From Balaenoptera acutorostrata (taxonomy: Eukaryota; Chordata; Mammalia; Artiodactyla; Balaenopteridae): a stretch of 64,000 bases of DNA. The stretch is from the NCBI RefSeq assembly GCF_949987535.1, contig NC_080068.1, positions 83,849,254 through 83,913,253 of the forward strand, read 5' to 3'. Positions within the stretch are counted from its first letter, which is position 1, and every line of letters starts with the position of its first letter. Position numbers and translations under genes: made by a program. A model generated the notes under the pieces. That model saw only the letters and a program-made list of their open reading frames with translations. It made no database searches and was not told where the DNA came from. This document shows, piece after piece, positions 46,879 to 58,314 of the stretch.

Positions 46879-47212
46879 TTTAAAAATTAATAAACAAAAC
46901 CCTCAATTAAATAGAGTTGGGAAGTCAGAGGGGGAGCTCTCACACCTTGTGACAATAGCAGAGCTCAACAAGAAGACCCCTCTTCTTTCCAGGCAAGAGC
47001 TCAGCTAATGATTGGTCATGGACTCTTTGTTTAGTGTAGCCCTCCCAACTTCCTTTTCCCTCACTATAAAAGTGCTCTTCTTCCCTTGCCCTGGGGGGAT
47101 TTGCATGTGGCTTGCCATAGCTGCGGACCTCAAATTACAATTGTCTGCTGATCCCGAATAAACCCATCTTTGCTAGAGAAATATCTGGCAGTCTATTTGT
47201 TTTAGGTCAACA
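46879..47212 (+). repeat. Provirus 3' LTR
   Basis: 334 bases directly after the polypurine tract; first base pair now TT instead of TG, end CA kept. TATAAAA at 47065-47071 and canonical AATAAA at 47157-47162. Confidence 0.9.
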
Positions 47213-47419
47213 GAAATATGGCAGCTTGGTAACTGTCTGTTTGGATATGGTGTTGACTTCTCGTCTCTGAGAAGAGAAGATTAGAGTTGTTCCTGGGGAA
47301 GGAATTTATGACACTTGAGTTCTTTGGGGAGACTGATTTTAGGCAGACAAGGAATTTCAGGAACTGAAATACCTTCAGCAAAACACCATTCTTTTGCCAA
47401 AATGGCATGTGGAGTGACA
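47213..47419 (-). mobile_element. Older ERV LTR, 5' part
   Basis: On the minus strand it starts TGTCACTCCACATGCCATTT and goes on through TGAAGGTATTTCAG and AATCAGTCTCCCCAAAGAAC, parallel to the starts of the LTRs at 51975 (TGTCACCCCCAAATATGCCA) and 59537. With 41200-41838 it makes one LTR split by the provirus. Confidence 0.7.
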
Positions 47420-49249
47420 TATCCTGATCTCCTTCCCAGGGAATTAAGAAAAATTAATATTGTGTATGTAGACACAATATAGACTCCATATATACTAGTA
47501 AGCTCTTTTCCTAATAATAGTAGGAATAGCTAGCTTTGAGCAAACATGATATTCGCACTCACGAATCTGTCCTTAAAGTAGATAGTGATAGTCTCCTGAA
47601 GTTTGTTTTTTTTTTTCTTTTTTCCAATAAGATGGATGTGAGTGGAAGAGTTATCAGTTAGGAGATAATTGCAAGAGCATCTGTGATGGATAATGGAGGC
47701 ACTAGAGTGATGACTGTTCAATTTTAAAGTGGGTGGATATGAAATTTTTCCTGGAAGGTGAACATTTGCATTTGGCTCTTGGGAATGAAGTCCAGGATAC
47801 TGAGATTTTTAAGTCTACATAGTGAGAAAAACAAGAGTCCTATTCCCAGACATTGAAAATTTTAGAGGAAGAGTTGATTTTGAAAGAATAATAATGGTTT
47901 GGGAACTGTTGAGTTTGGGGTTCTGCTTAGTAAAACATCTAAGTAAACCTAGAACATGGGATTTAGGAGAAGAGATCAGTATTGCATATACTGACTTGAA
48001 GTAATTTGTTGCAAACTGACCCAAGCTGATATGCAGTTCACAAACATTAGATTCTTTTCAGTAGTTATTGGTATCTCCTAACAGTTAGGGGCTGGTGTGT
48101 GCTGTTGGACTCCTCTCTATAGCCTGAAGATATGGTCGTATGTTGCAAGTTGTGCCACACATATACAAATATTTGTAGCAAGCAGTCATACAAACAACCA
48201 TTCATACTTTCTGTGATTTCCATAAACTCTCAGCTATCTGTCCCTTTATATTCTCTTGCAACCTTGCAGAAAAGATTTTCTTATGGCAAATGCAAACATA
48301 TTCTGATGATAAGATTCATCTAACCTTCTAGTCAAGATCAACAGAAATATCCTCTGATACAGCACTTTAACTTACAACCAGTTTGGAATCCTAGGATTAG
48401 AACACCATTTTCAAAAGAAATGGCTCTTAGGCTTACTAAGTTCTTATACTATGTTTATCTAATGATGAGAATGTCTATGCAATATTTCAGGCCAACCTAC
48501 TACCTAGAACATCCTCTGGTGTTGGTAATATTTAATGTCATTTAAAGTACTTGGTATTTTAATTGTAGACTAAGCACTCCTAAATTGTAGATTAAATTAA
48601 TTAATATACACATATAGTCCTTACTGTGTATGTGAAGTGTTTTACACAAATCCCAGGCAATGTACCATTTATTTTATAACAGTCTGAGAATATATTTCAA
48701 TCCTCCCCAAACAACCTTGGCCCATAGATTATGTTCTGCCATCTCCCTCTTTCTATATGTGTTACAAAATCTCTCCTCACCAGCACTCCTCAATTACATA
48801 GAGTTCTACATTACTCAGTCCCATCATGATTTTCCACATAGTGTTACATTAATATCAGAGCTAATACCCTGGAATTTGATCCAAAACAAAATTTAGGTCA
48901 GGATTAGACTAAAATTTGTCCCAATTATTTGAATATTTGAAGGAAGAGTGTGTTCCCTTAAAATATTCACTGAGGCAATAGCAACAATAGCTCAAAATTT
49001 CAAATTTCTCTGTGCCCAATACCATGATTGGTATAACAGGAACAATAAAATCCAAGAATCTTAGTAAAATAAAATATTGTAATATGAACAAGCAATCTGA
49101 TGCACTTATTTTTCTGAAAGAATGTTCAGGGGGCTGTTAATACACTCATACTCCTCATTCATTATTTCTTAAAAAAAAAAAAAAGTGAAAACGATACAAG
49201 AGGGAAGGGGGCAGGGCACAACATTTAAAAGAATGACATAACCCAAGGA
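47420..49249. other. Unique sequence, no feature recognised
   Basis: No exon or named repeat. A T run at 47607-47618 and an A run at 49170-49184 are simple tracts. Confidence 0.4.
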
Positions 49250-49850
49250 CACAACGTAAACTGATTAGAACCAAGTAGGTCCAAGATGGCAGACGAGTTG
49301 ACTTTCACTAGACCTTGAGCCTCAGTATACTCTCACATCAGCAAGCTAAATGACACACCCACAGGCGCCATGACAGTTCCAAAGCTGACCATAAAGGTCA
49401 AAGAGTGGGTGGTGGCCTAATTTCTGGAAATCCCCACCTCTTCCCCAAAATAGCTGGAATACTTCTCCCACTCATTAGCCTATGAAATGACCCACTGCTA
49501 TAAAAACTGACAACCCCGCCGTACCCTGGGGCCACTCTCGCCTTCTGAGATGGCCCACATTGTCTGTGGAGTGTGTTTCTCCCAAGGCCTCTCACCTTCT
49601 GAGATGGCCTATACTCTGTGGAGTGTTTTTCTCTCTAAATAAATCCACTTCTTACATATCACATTGTCTCTCACTGAAGTCTTCCTGTGATGAGACATCA
49701 AGAACCTGAGCTTCATTAAGTCCTGAGACCAGATGTGTGATTTCAGTTAAAAACTGTGGGTTCAAGTCCCAATCTGGGTTTTAGCTGGGATCGAGTCCTG
49801 ACCCATGGGTTCAAGTCCCAATGTGAGTTGCATGGTTTCAAAATCAGCTC
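49250..49850 (+). mobile_element. ERV (class I-like) LTR
   Basis: LTR signals in order: GGTCCAAGATGGCAGACGAG, TATAAAA at 49499-49505, AATAAA at 49638-49643, then GACATCAAGAACCTGAGC and two GGTTCAAGTCCCAAT units. Edges are not fixed by a target duplication. A tandem pair of 'CTTCTGAGATGGCC' units (49543 and 49588) is visible in R. Confidence 0.65.
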
Positions 49851-50139
49851 TAGACTCTGGTCTTGAAGGACATTCATAAGGGACTTAAAACTTTATTCAA
49901 ACTCAAACAATAAAAGCCTTGGTGTTTCCCATACCATACCTAGAATGAAGATCATGAAGTTAAACACTTCACTTTTTCTTTGAAGAGTTTCTTCTTGTGT
50001 CATCACTGGGTATAAGGAATTACCCAAATAATATGGTTGCTTTCTTATAACTTAATGTTTAAATTTTTATTTATTTTTATCTTATTTAAAAGTATTACAT
50101 CATTTGATGTTTTTATTTATTTAATGAGTAGTCACAAAC

Positions 50140-50436
50140 ATCGATATAAGTTTTTTTTAAAAATTAGAAAGTTAAAAACAGAAAAGCAGCCATTAATTTT
50201 TTCCCTCCAGGCAACTATTGTTATCTATTACTTGTATTTTTAAAATAGATATTCTATATGTTTTCTGACATATGTAAATATGTATATATTTTATATAAAA
50301 ATAAGTATGTCATTATTATAATGCCTCATTAAATATACATATATATAATTTAGAGAGAGAATTAATAGTATGACTGTCAAAAACTGGATCATTCTTTTTA
50401 AGCCACATAAAATTCTATTATGTGGAACTACCATAC
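50140..50436 (-). mobile_element. Old L1 3'UTR, part 1
   Basis: Reversed old L1 3'UTR: TTTTTCCCTCCAGGCAACTA, CATATGTAAATATGTATATA, CCACATAAAATTCTATTATG. Continues after the inserted LTR at 50951. Confidence 0.6.
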
Positions 50437-50946
50437 TGCCAACTACAAATTGACATTTTCCAGTGGCACTTGCTATCTACCTCTACAAGGATTAAATCAT
50501 GTGCTGCTGCAGGTGCTGACTTTCAACACCCCCTGAAAAGAGCTCAGGATGGAGAGCTGAAATGAGGAACTCTGTGCTCTGGGAAAAACTGGCAGAACAG
50601 GTCTTCAGGTAGTTAGATATTTCCAGGAGCCAATTTTATGAGCCAATTCTTGTATCTCTTCATATCTAGAAAAGCACTAAAATCCTTCCTGGTGACATAT
50701 GCGCCTCGTGACTAACAGTAACTTGCATGAGACTAGCAGAAACCTTCTGTAAATAATATGTGCTTGATTGCATGTATTCCCCCTTCACCAAAATAACATA
50801 TATACTGACCTTCCCCCCTGCCCCTGCCTCTTTGGAGCAGTTTCTCAGAGATATCTGGGATGCTGTCTCCCTGGCTGCAGTCCTCATTTTGCCCCAAATA
50901 AAACTTAACTCAAAACTCTCACGTTGTGCATTTTTTTAAGTTGACA
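50437..50946 (+). mobile_element. ERV solo LTR inserted in an L1
   Basis: Starts TGCCAACTACAAATTGAC and ends TTAAGTTGACA. AATAAA at 50897-50902, followed by the U5-like CTCTCACGTTGTGCATTTTT. Perfect 4-base duplication ATAC at 50433-50436 and 50947-50950, the length made by class I retroviral integrases. Confidence 0.85.
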
Positions 50947-50950
50947 ATAC

Positions 50951-51115
50951 CATGCCCATCTTTTCCTTATTGGTGAATATTTGGGTTGGTTCCAATATTT
51001 TTCCCTAATCAAAAATGCAGCAATGGATATTCTTGCACATATCATTTCACATATGTGTAAGAATATCTGTAGCAAAAATTGCTAAAAGTGAAATTAGTAG
51101 ATCAGAGTGTGCAAT
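50951..51115 (-). mobile_element. Old L1 3'UTR, part 2
   Basis: Reversed: TTCCTTATTGGTGAATATTT, GGGTTGGTTCCAATATTTTT, GCAGCAATGGATATTCTTGC, AAGTGAAATTAGTAGATCAG. Resumes the L1 exactly across the LTR. Confidence 0.75.
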
Positions 51116-51974
51116 TTAAATGTACATACATTATTTAAGAATGAAAAAAGCATCTTAGATCAATAAAATATCATCCTTTGACTAACATAAAACAGAACAA
51201 AGAACAAGTTGTTCCTTTTTACTTATTTATAGTCCTTGTCATTTTTTGTTTCTAATAAATGTTACTTATATAAACTTCTCTAGCAATATTTGAATCCGAT
51301 TCAAGTTACGTATGAAATATTTATCTAAAACATCATTTCTCAAACTGTTATTAATTTTTCAAATTCTCAAAATGAAAAACTTTTCATGGTCATCACTTTC
51401 AGGGGAAAAATGCATATTTTAGCCTACTTTAAAAGCTAAGGATCCTAAAATCTGAGAAATTTTTCAAATAAAGGAAACTGTACAAGTGTATTTAGTCCAG
51501 CAATTCTCAAATGTGTTTAACAGTTATTAACATCCTTTTGAAAAAATGTTCCTTGGAATACATAGAGTTAATACACCAGAAAATGAAATATGCTAGACTG
51601 TTCCAGAACAATCATTTAAAATCTACTATGTCTCAGATACTAGGCAAACAAATAAGCAGATTACCTTGTCCTCAAGGCTTCACAGTGTTTTCAAATTCAA
51701 AAGCAAACATTTTCTAATAGATTGACAAAGATGAGAACTCAGTCAAAAGTAAACCAAAACAGTCTCCTGTTTATTAAATCATATTCCTTGGTATGAAATA
51801 TCTGTGCTTTATTTGCCAACTTTAGATTTGTGAATTTCTTCCTATTGTCTTTTTCCCAAATTATTATTACTATTATTAGGAACATGAAAATAAAAGTCAC
51901 AGTGTTTTTTAATACAAGAAAGCCACTGTCATTTAATTTTTATCACCCAAGAAGAATCCCAGAATCTCAGAATT
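51116..51974. other. Mostly unique sequence
   Basis: 51590-51715 (AAATCTACTATGTCTCAGAT, GTCCTCAAGGCTTCACAG) looks like a very old mammal-wide repeat. Nothing else recognised. Confidence 0.35.
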
Positions 51975-52770
51975 TGTCACCCCCAAATATGCCACTTTAG
52001 TGTAAGGATTATTTTGAGTTGAAGACAATAGAAAAATAGCAAACACTGAGAAAAATAAAGCTCTGCCTTCACCTACCATTTCCCTCAAAACCATTTCTTA
52101 ATCACCAGAAACAACTTTAGACTCTTATCAGCCCAGAGACAGTGCAGTGGGGAATCTACATAACAAACCTCACTAAGATAACCCTTATCTCAGCGGTCCC
52201 CAACCTTTTTGGCACCAGGGACCGGTTTTGTGGAAGACAGTTTTTCCACAGACAGAGGGCTTAGGGGGCTGTGGTGGGGAGGGTTCAGGCGGTGAGGTAA
52301 TGTGAGCCATGGGGAGCGATGGGGGCGGCAGATGAAGCTTTGCTCACTCACCCACCATTCACCTCCTGCTGTGCAGCCCGGTTCCTAACAGGCCACAGAC
52401 CGGTATGGTCCACGGCCCGGCGGTTGGGGACCCCTGCCTTATCTTCCAACAGTTCCCTCCCCCCATATATTTACCTTCCCAGAGTTTGCCACCTCTAAAA
52501 GCCTAAACCTCTTTTTCTTTGTCTTGTCACTTTTCTACAAATTTATTGTTCTTTATTAAGATGCTATATCACCCCCAAATTCTAACTACCCCCTTGAGAT
52601 ACTCCTCAGTTTCTCCCATTTGTAGGTACACTGCACGTGTTAACAAATGCTGGGGTTTTTTTCTCTTGTTAATTTGTCTTTTGTCAGTTTAATTTCCAGG
52701 GTCCCAGCTGGAGAACCTAGGAGGGTAGAGGAAAAAGGTTTTTTCCTCCCTTCCAGTGTCATGCTGAGGG
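51975..52770 (+). mobile_element. ERV solo LTR interrupted by a hAT transposon
   Basis: Starts TGTCACCCCCAAATATGCCA, followed by TTTTGAGTTGAAGACAATAG. The 3' part reads TTTGTCTTTTGTCAGTTTAA, AGAACCTAGGAGGGTAGAGG and TTTTTTCCTCCCTTCCAG. Same family as 59537-60023 and the split LTR at 41200/47419. The hAT copy occupies 52191-52436. No duplication at the LTR ends was found. Confidence 0.75.
52191..52436 (+). mobile_element. hAT-group DNA transposon, short deletion copy
   Basis: 246 bases with intact inverted termini: CAGCGGTCCCCAACCTTTTT at the left and CGGTTGGGGACCCCTG at the right. Perfect 8-base duplication CCTTATCT at 52183-52190 and 52437-52444. Same family and orientation as 35799-36296, but with most of the interior missing. 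Confidence 0.9.
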
Positions 52771-53409
52771 CTATGAATTACACAGCGGACAAAGAAATAA
52801 TCATGGATTCAAGGAACTCAAAAAGGGAATCAGATGTGTCAACTGCAATAGCTAACAATAACCAAGGCAATGCATTAACAATGCAAAGCCTATTTTGCTA
52901 AATTAAATGCTGTAACTTTCCGCAGAGAGATAATCTCTTGATATTCCACATCATGAAATTGATTTTCCTCTTATCATTTGTAAACATGGGCCTTTTTCTC
53001 TGAAATTATGTTTAGCTACATTGTTTTTCCTTGGCCAGAATATTTTTGATGTTGTGGATAATCACTCTATAAGTGAACTGAAATCCCTTTTATTTACATA
53101 TAAGTACACTCAAAACAATTGCCTAGGCAGCGTAATTTTTCTAGTCAAGACAGTGGAGTCACACTTGCACTTAAACACATAAAAACACACACTCTCACAC
53201 ATACTACACACACACAAAAGCAGTAACATGTAAAGAACATTAGCAAGTCTCCAAATTTCTTTCTTAGTTTAAAATAGGCACATCTTAGTATAGGCCACAA
53301 ATAATAGAGGTATACAAGTAAACTTAATAGTACTACTGTCAGAACTGCACTATTACCCTAGAGAGAAGACTACAATATACTTTTTCTCCTAATTTAAAAA
53401 TATAAACAC
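52771..53409. other. Unique sequence, no feature recognised
   Basis: No exon seen. A CA-rich patch lies at 53175-53216. Confidence 0.4.
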
Positions 53410-53460
53410 AGCATTGTGAATCAACTATACTTCAATAAAAAAATTTTAAATTAAAAAAAA
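53410..53460 (+). mobile_element. Very short 5'-truncated L1 3' end
   Basis: CAGCATTGTGAATCAACTAT and ACTTCAATAAAAAAATTT match the last bases of the cetartiodactyl L1 3'UTR, with a poly(A)-rich tail. Only about 40 bases of element. A clean target duplication is not visible. Confidence 0.6.
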
Positions 53461-53879
53461 ATAGGAACATGGAAACTTCATGAATGGTCTAACTTTGAAT
53501 TTAGATTTTCAAAAGTATTGTTTGATTCAATAGTTTTTATTTAAAATGGCATAACAAGCAACAATAAACAGTAAAAGGAGAAACAACTAACACTGCTTTC
53601 TGTACTCTACCCAGGACCAGAGGATAACACCATCATTATAAGCTCTTCCTGACAGCTCCGTCCCTCCATATTGCCCAGGCTCTTCTGTCTGTGTGGAATT
53701 CCTCTTGTTTAATTAGTGGTGTCTTAATTGTCTTCCAAGATAAAACCCAGGCATCTTCTCTGGAAATAAATTGTTGATTTTCCAGAGCTAAAACTAAAAC
53801 ATTCCCTCTTTTGACCAACACTATACTTATGTGTATCATGATTACCATATTGACAACAATTATTTGTTTAAATATCTCT

Positions 53880-54000
53880 CTCTGGCCAGTCTTTCTACTT
53901 CTTTAGGGCAGGGCCTATGCATCTTCTTCCCAGAATCTAGGACATTGCCTGGCATATTGTAAACACCTAAACTATCTGTTGAAAAATGAATGAATACAAA
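53880..54000 (+). mobile_element. L2 LINE 3' end
   Basis: CTTTAGGGCAGGGCCTATGC, AGAATCTAGGACATTGCCTG, GCATATTGTAAACACCTAAA, then GAAAAATGAATGAATA. Good L2 tail order. Confidence 0.65.
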
Positions 54001-55488
54001 TGCAAATGAATGAGGAAACACAGTGAACACATAGCTGTGTAAGTATTTGAAATATCTTTGCACCTCTTAAGAAACATCTTAACATTTTTTTTAAAACATC
54101 AGAAAGCTGCTATAATAAATCACACTTCCTGAAATTTCACAATGCATTTATTTATCTCATTTCTTTTTAACATGTTTAATATTTATTCTTTATTTCCCTC
54201 TAATAAATTCAATTGGCGTACAGTGGTTTTGCTTTGGTTAGCTCATAGTGTACATAATTTGGATCTGATAGCACTTGAAAAGACTCACTATAATACATTT
54301 TTACCGTTTTCAGTTTTTGGAGATCAATGAAAAAGAATATCAGGTCAGATTTTATTTTTCTTTTCCCTGCAAAAACAGCAAGGACATATCCTCAGACCAT
54401 AGATAATATGAAAGGGAAAAGAAAGCACTATACATGAAATGATTTGAGTCCTAGTTCTGGTTTATTTCATCAGTAACAAGAAAATTCCTACCGATATTCC
54501 ATTAAGAACAGTTCTTCTGTGAGGACTTAACATGAAAGACTGTGAGATTAAACCCTGAGGCTGTTCGTATCCAAACGGTGCAAGGACACCTCGAGTTCCA
54601 CACATAATTTAACTGGCCAAGTTTTTAGTTCTCCTGCTAATACTATAGTATATCATTTTCATGATTCCTGTTACCAGTAGGAGGACTATGGTAGCAGATT
54701 GAAGGTAAAACCTGTGATGGAGAAAGTATACAAAGAATGACCTAGCAAAAATATTTCCTTCTACAAAGCTGTTCAAATAAAAAAGATGGGTTCACTGTCT
54801 CTAGTTAACCCTTGCCCACCCACTTCCCCCCACCCCCGCCGCCAAATTCTAATTACCTGTGACCCATTTTGGCAATTAGACTATGACATATTCAAACTAC
54901 TGTCAGTTTCCTTCAAAGTAGAGGTTTAGGAATAAAGATAAAACATCTAGGAGATATGCAATCAGAGTTACTTTTTCCTCTGCCTCCTTTTTTTGACCAC
55001 CTAAATTAGATAAGTTGTTTTAAATTTGTTTTATTTACACACTTTAGAAGGTAAGAAATAAACAGTAAAGAAAATTTTGGTGCTGATGAGTTCTTATGCA
55101 GGGGTCCTGACCCTTATCCCAGGCAGAGTCATGGGTTGGAACATAGAATTCCCATACACTTTTTTGGATCAGACAGCAGACGGGAGCCCACATCCTTTCC
55201 AAATTTTCCATTCATGCAGAAACACTTCAGAATTCCCTGTATCTTTCACCATGACAAAGGGAATATTTGTGTAGAATGTGGTGCTGTGTAAGCAGAAAAG
55301 TTCTTTATTTGAGTGAGTGGAACTAAAATTTTATCTTCTAATAATGTACAAAAGTCTGATCTTTGACTCTTTCTTGATTCTCCCATCCAAGCTGTCACCA
55401 GTTGCTAGTGAATCCTCCTGTCTCAAATCTGGTTCCCCCTTACCTTTCCCATTGCCATCATCATGACCCAAGCAATTAAGAACATTTG
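54001..55488. other. Unique sequence, no feature recognised
   Basis: No exon or named repeat. C-rich patch at 54818-54843 (CCCACCCACTTCCCCCCACC). Confidence 0.4.
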
Positions 55489-55493
55489 TCTCT

Positions 55494-55844
55494 TGCTATC
55501 AACTTAATGTTTCTGTCCACCCAACATTCAAATGTTGAAGTCCTAGCTGTCAATATGTTGGCATTAGGACATGGGGCTTTTCGGAGTTGATTAGGTCTTG
55601 AGGGCAGAGCCCTCACAAATGGGATTACTGCCCTTATATAAGAGGCTCCAGAAAGTTCCCTCACCCCTTCTATCATGTGAAGATACGATGTCTATGAATC
55701 AGGAAGTGGGCTCTCACCAGACACTGAACATACCAGTGCTTTGATCTTGGACTTCCGGCCTACAGAATTGTGAGACATAAATGTTTGTTGTTTAAGCCAC
55801 TGGGTTGTGGTATTCTGCCACAGTAACCCAAACAGGCTAAGACA
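55494..55844 (+). mobile_element. MaLR solo LTR, MST/MLT1 type
   Basis: Sense order: CATTCAAATGTTGAAGTCCT, TTGATTAGGTCTTGAGGGCA, CTGCCCTTATATAAGAGGCT, TTGATCTTGGACTTCCGGCC, TGTTGTTTAAGCCACTGGGT. TG start and CA end. Flanks TCTCT (55489-55493) and GCTCT (55845-55849), four of five matching. Confidence 0.85.
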
Positions 55845-55984
55845 GCTCTTTTACCCCTAAGGTTACTTGTGTCTTGAACATCTGAGCTTTTCCCCTCACC
55901 TTCAATAATGCTCATAATTTTTCATTATTAATATTTCTGAAGTACTGATCAGACATGGTACTATTCTATAGGAAAACTTTTATT

Positions 55985-56490
55985 TATTCTGAATAAAATC
56001 CATGTTCCTTGGTATTCTAAGAGATATCCTTTATAATCTGGTCCCTATCTACTTCTGCAATCCTATCTTCCAACAGTATCTTTTTTATCAAGAAAGATTC
56101 TAAGTTTAATATAGCCTCTATAGAGCCACCTTCATTCTCTTTCATTAGCTAAGTGTTCTCTCCTTCTCTTTTATTGAAATCTTGTTATCCTTCAAGATCT
56201 AGATTAAATTCCACTTTTTTCACAAAACAGTTTTCTCAAACACTATCAAGGCACTGATTTCCTTTATTCTTTGAACTCCTAAGTACATTATTGCACCACC
56301 CCTTTTAGCCATTATTATTGTCATCCTCATCGTCCCCACTGTTGTTGGATTATCCATTATCCTCCCTATGATGTTGTAAAAGTTTTCTCAGCAGGGGCTA
56401 CATTTAGTCACCTTTCAGTAGGTAGCCTAACTAGAGCTTTGTGTAAAGAAAGCATTCGGTATATTTTTGTTGAATGAAGGGGAATCAATT
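55985..56490 (+). mobile_element. L2 LINE, long 3' segment
   Basis: Sense L2 order over about 500 bases: ATAATCTGGTCCCTATCTAC, TCCTTCAAGATCTAGATTAA, AACACTATCAAGGCACTGAT, TAAGTACATTATTGCACCAC, GTATATTTTTGTTGAATGAA. Confidence 0.65.
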
Positions 56491-58278
56491 GATCCTTCAT
56501 TTTCAGAAGAGTTTAGGACTTGGCAGAGCTCAGAAATTGACAAAAGAAACCCTTCCCTTTATATGCGCACTTAAGTAAATAGGCGTATCCTTGCCTTGCC
56601 TTTCTCCTTCTAAGGTGCATCTGTGGCCTCCAGAGTTAGCAGGAACCAAAGCAGAAGCAGCAGCAGGTTTCCAGTGGTTAACATTGCAAGCAGCAGGTAT
56701 GATCTTTGGCAACTAGCAGATTCCAGTAGAGCTTAGAGGGTGTTACTGTACCACTGAAACAGATTAACCGTCAAAGTATCTTCCTTTTTTTTCCATTTGG
56801 CTTTTGTCAGCAATTGGCAAAGCTCCACACAGTAAGAACATACTAAAAGAAGAAGGAAAGTAATGAGAAATAGAGGTGGCTCATTGCCAACCTATGTCTG
56901 CATTTGAGAAGAGAAGCTGTTGAACAATATTAGGAAAAGTAACTCCATGCCTAAAATCTAAATGAATATTGCTGAGGAGGGTCAATAAGATAATATCGTG
57001 AAAACATAAATTCTCTCTCAATTACCATTTACTGATGACTGGAGCATATTTTCTGGAAGCCATAATACAGTGGGCTGGGAGCTGAAGAATTGACATATGG
57101 AACTAAGAACCATGAACTCACTCCTTCCTTCCCTCTGACAATTCCCTCATTAATGCACAGCCAGGAAACCTGGGAAAGGCGTGCTTTCACTGAGTTGGAG
57201 AGAGATCAGTACTGTCAGCTGCTGAGCTTTTGTTCCTTTGTTCAGCCATATTAAAATGATAGAAGGGAAGTGAGGATGAAGCTTCTTTTTTCCCAAGCCC
57301 AAGGTCTAAAGGATTTATTGGACATCTGCTTACCTATTGTTGGTTTTGAAAGGTTTCTTCTCACTTTTGAAAGCAGAAACACATTAGGCTATCACATCAG
57401 GTATCAAGGATATTAGACAATTAGCCATTGCTTCTGTGGGTAAAAGATAACTGGAAATGAATGAGACATCAGGAAAAACATCAAATACTTCTTTCACAGC
57501 AGGAGGTTTTTGTTTAATAAATAGGATTTCTCAAAATGCAAGTTACCCCTTCACATCAGGCAGTCATGTTTTGAGACTTGAGTGGAAAACTCAGGTCTGT
57601 TTTAGGAATTTTAAAAGTTTTAGTGAGTATGCTGACAGAATAAAATATTAAATTAACAGTAAAAGCCTCAAAACATGGCTAGATATGGTGTGACTCACAT
57701 ACTCCTATTCCATGCTTTTTACCCTCTTGATCTGAAAATAAAAGTCGTTTAAGCAACATCTTCAAATGTCTTTGTCTCAGGAAGGTATTTGTAACCTATG
57801 AAAATCTACCCAAGGAGTCATAAAAGTGAAATAATTGTAAGGCTTTCTTTTATATTCCTTTTTTTGCTTTTTTATGTTCACCAGTAGAAAATACTAAGAA
57901 AACAAAGAAAGAAGCCTGTGTAGTGCTCTATTTATTCCTTACTCTGGGTCCCTTAGTGTGTAACCTTCATTAGAGCAGAAATATATTCAAATGGGATTTC
58001 ATTCCACAGTGTCACTACCTGGGTCATCCGCACAATCAAAAACAATTTGTAATTAGCATCTCAAATGGTCTGAGAAATGCAGGCACCAGGTAAATGAAAT
58101 CACCTCCTAAGGGACTCTCTCCCCCTCCAGTGAACTGCCTTCCCAAACAATTCCCAAATATTTAAATAGATAAATCAAATTAATAACTTATCTCCAGTAT
58201 ATCAATTGTGTCATTTATGGAATAGGAGACCAGATGCGGCAAAAAATTCAAGCTCTAAAACCTCATTTGCACATATGC
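56491..58278. other. Unique sequence, possible conserved non-coding DNA
   Basis: No exon or TE recognised in about 1.8 kb. 58010-58230 has compositional balance and TTTGTAATTAGCATCTCAAA-type text reminiscent of conserved enhancers; inference only. Confidence 0.35.
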
Positions 58279-58280
58279 AG

Positions 58281-58309
<29 letters not shown>
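58279..58309. repeat. (CA)n microsatellite
   Basis: About 14 uninterrupted CA units. Likely length-variable. Confidence 0.95.

Positions 58310-58314
<5 letters not shown>

Larger units (their letters stand above)
41839..47212 (+). mobile_element. Class I-like endogenous retrovirus, two LTRs, env lost
   Basis: A proviral structure: 5' LTR 41839-42174, primer-binding site from 42178, gag and pol remnants, a polypurine tract AAAAAGGGAAAA (46867-46878) and 3' LTR 46879-47212. There is too little space after integrase (about 370 bases) for an envelope gene. gag and pol carry stops and frameshifts. The two LTRs differ at roughly one position in five or six by eye, so it is an old insertion. A possible 4-base duplication is GATA (41835-41838) and GAAA (47213-47216). 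Confidence 0.9.
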
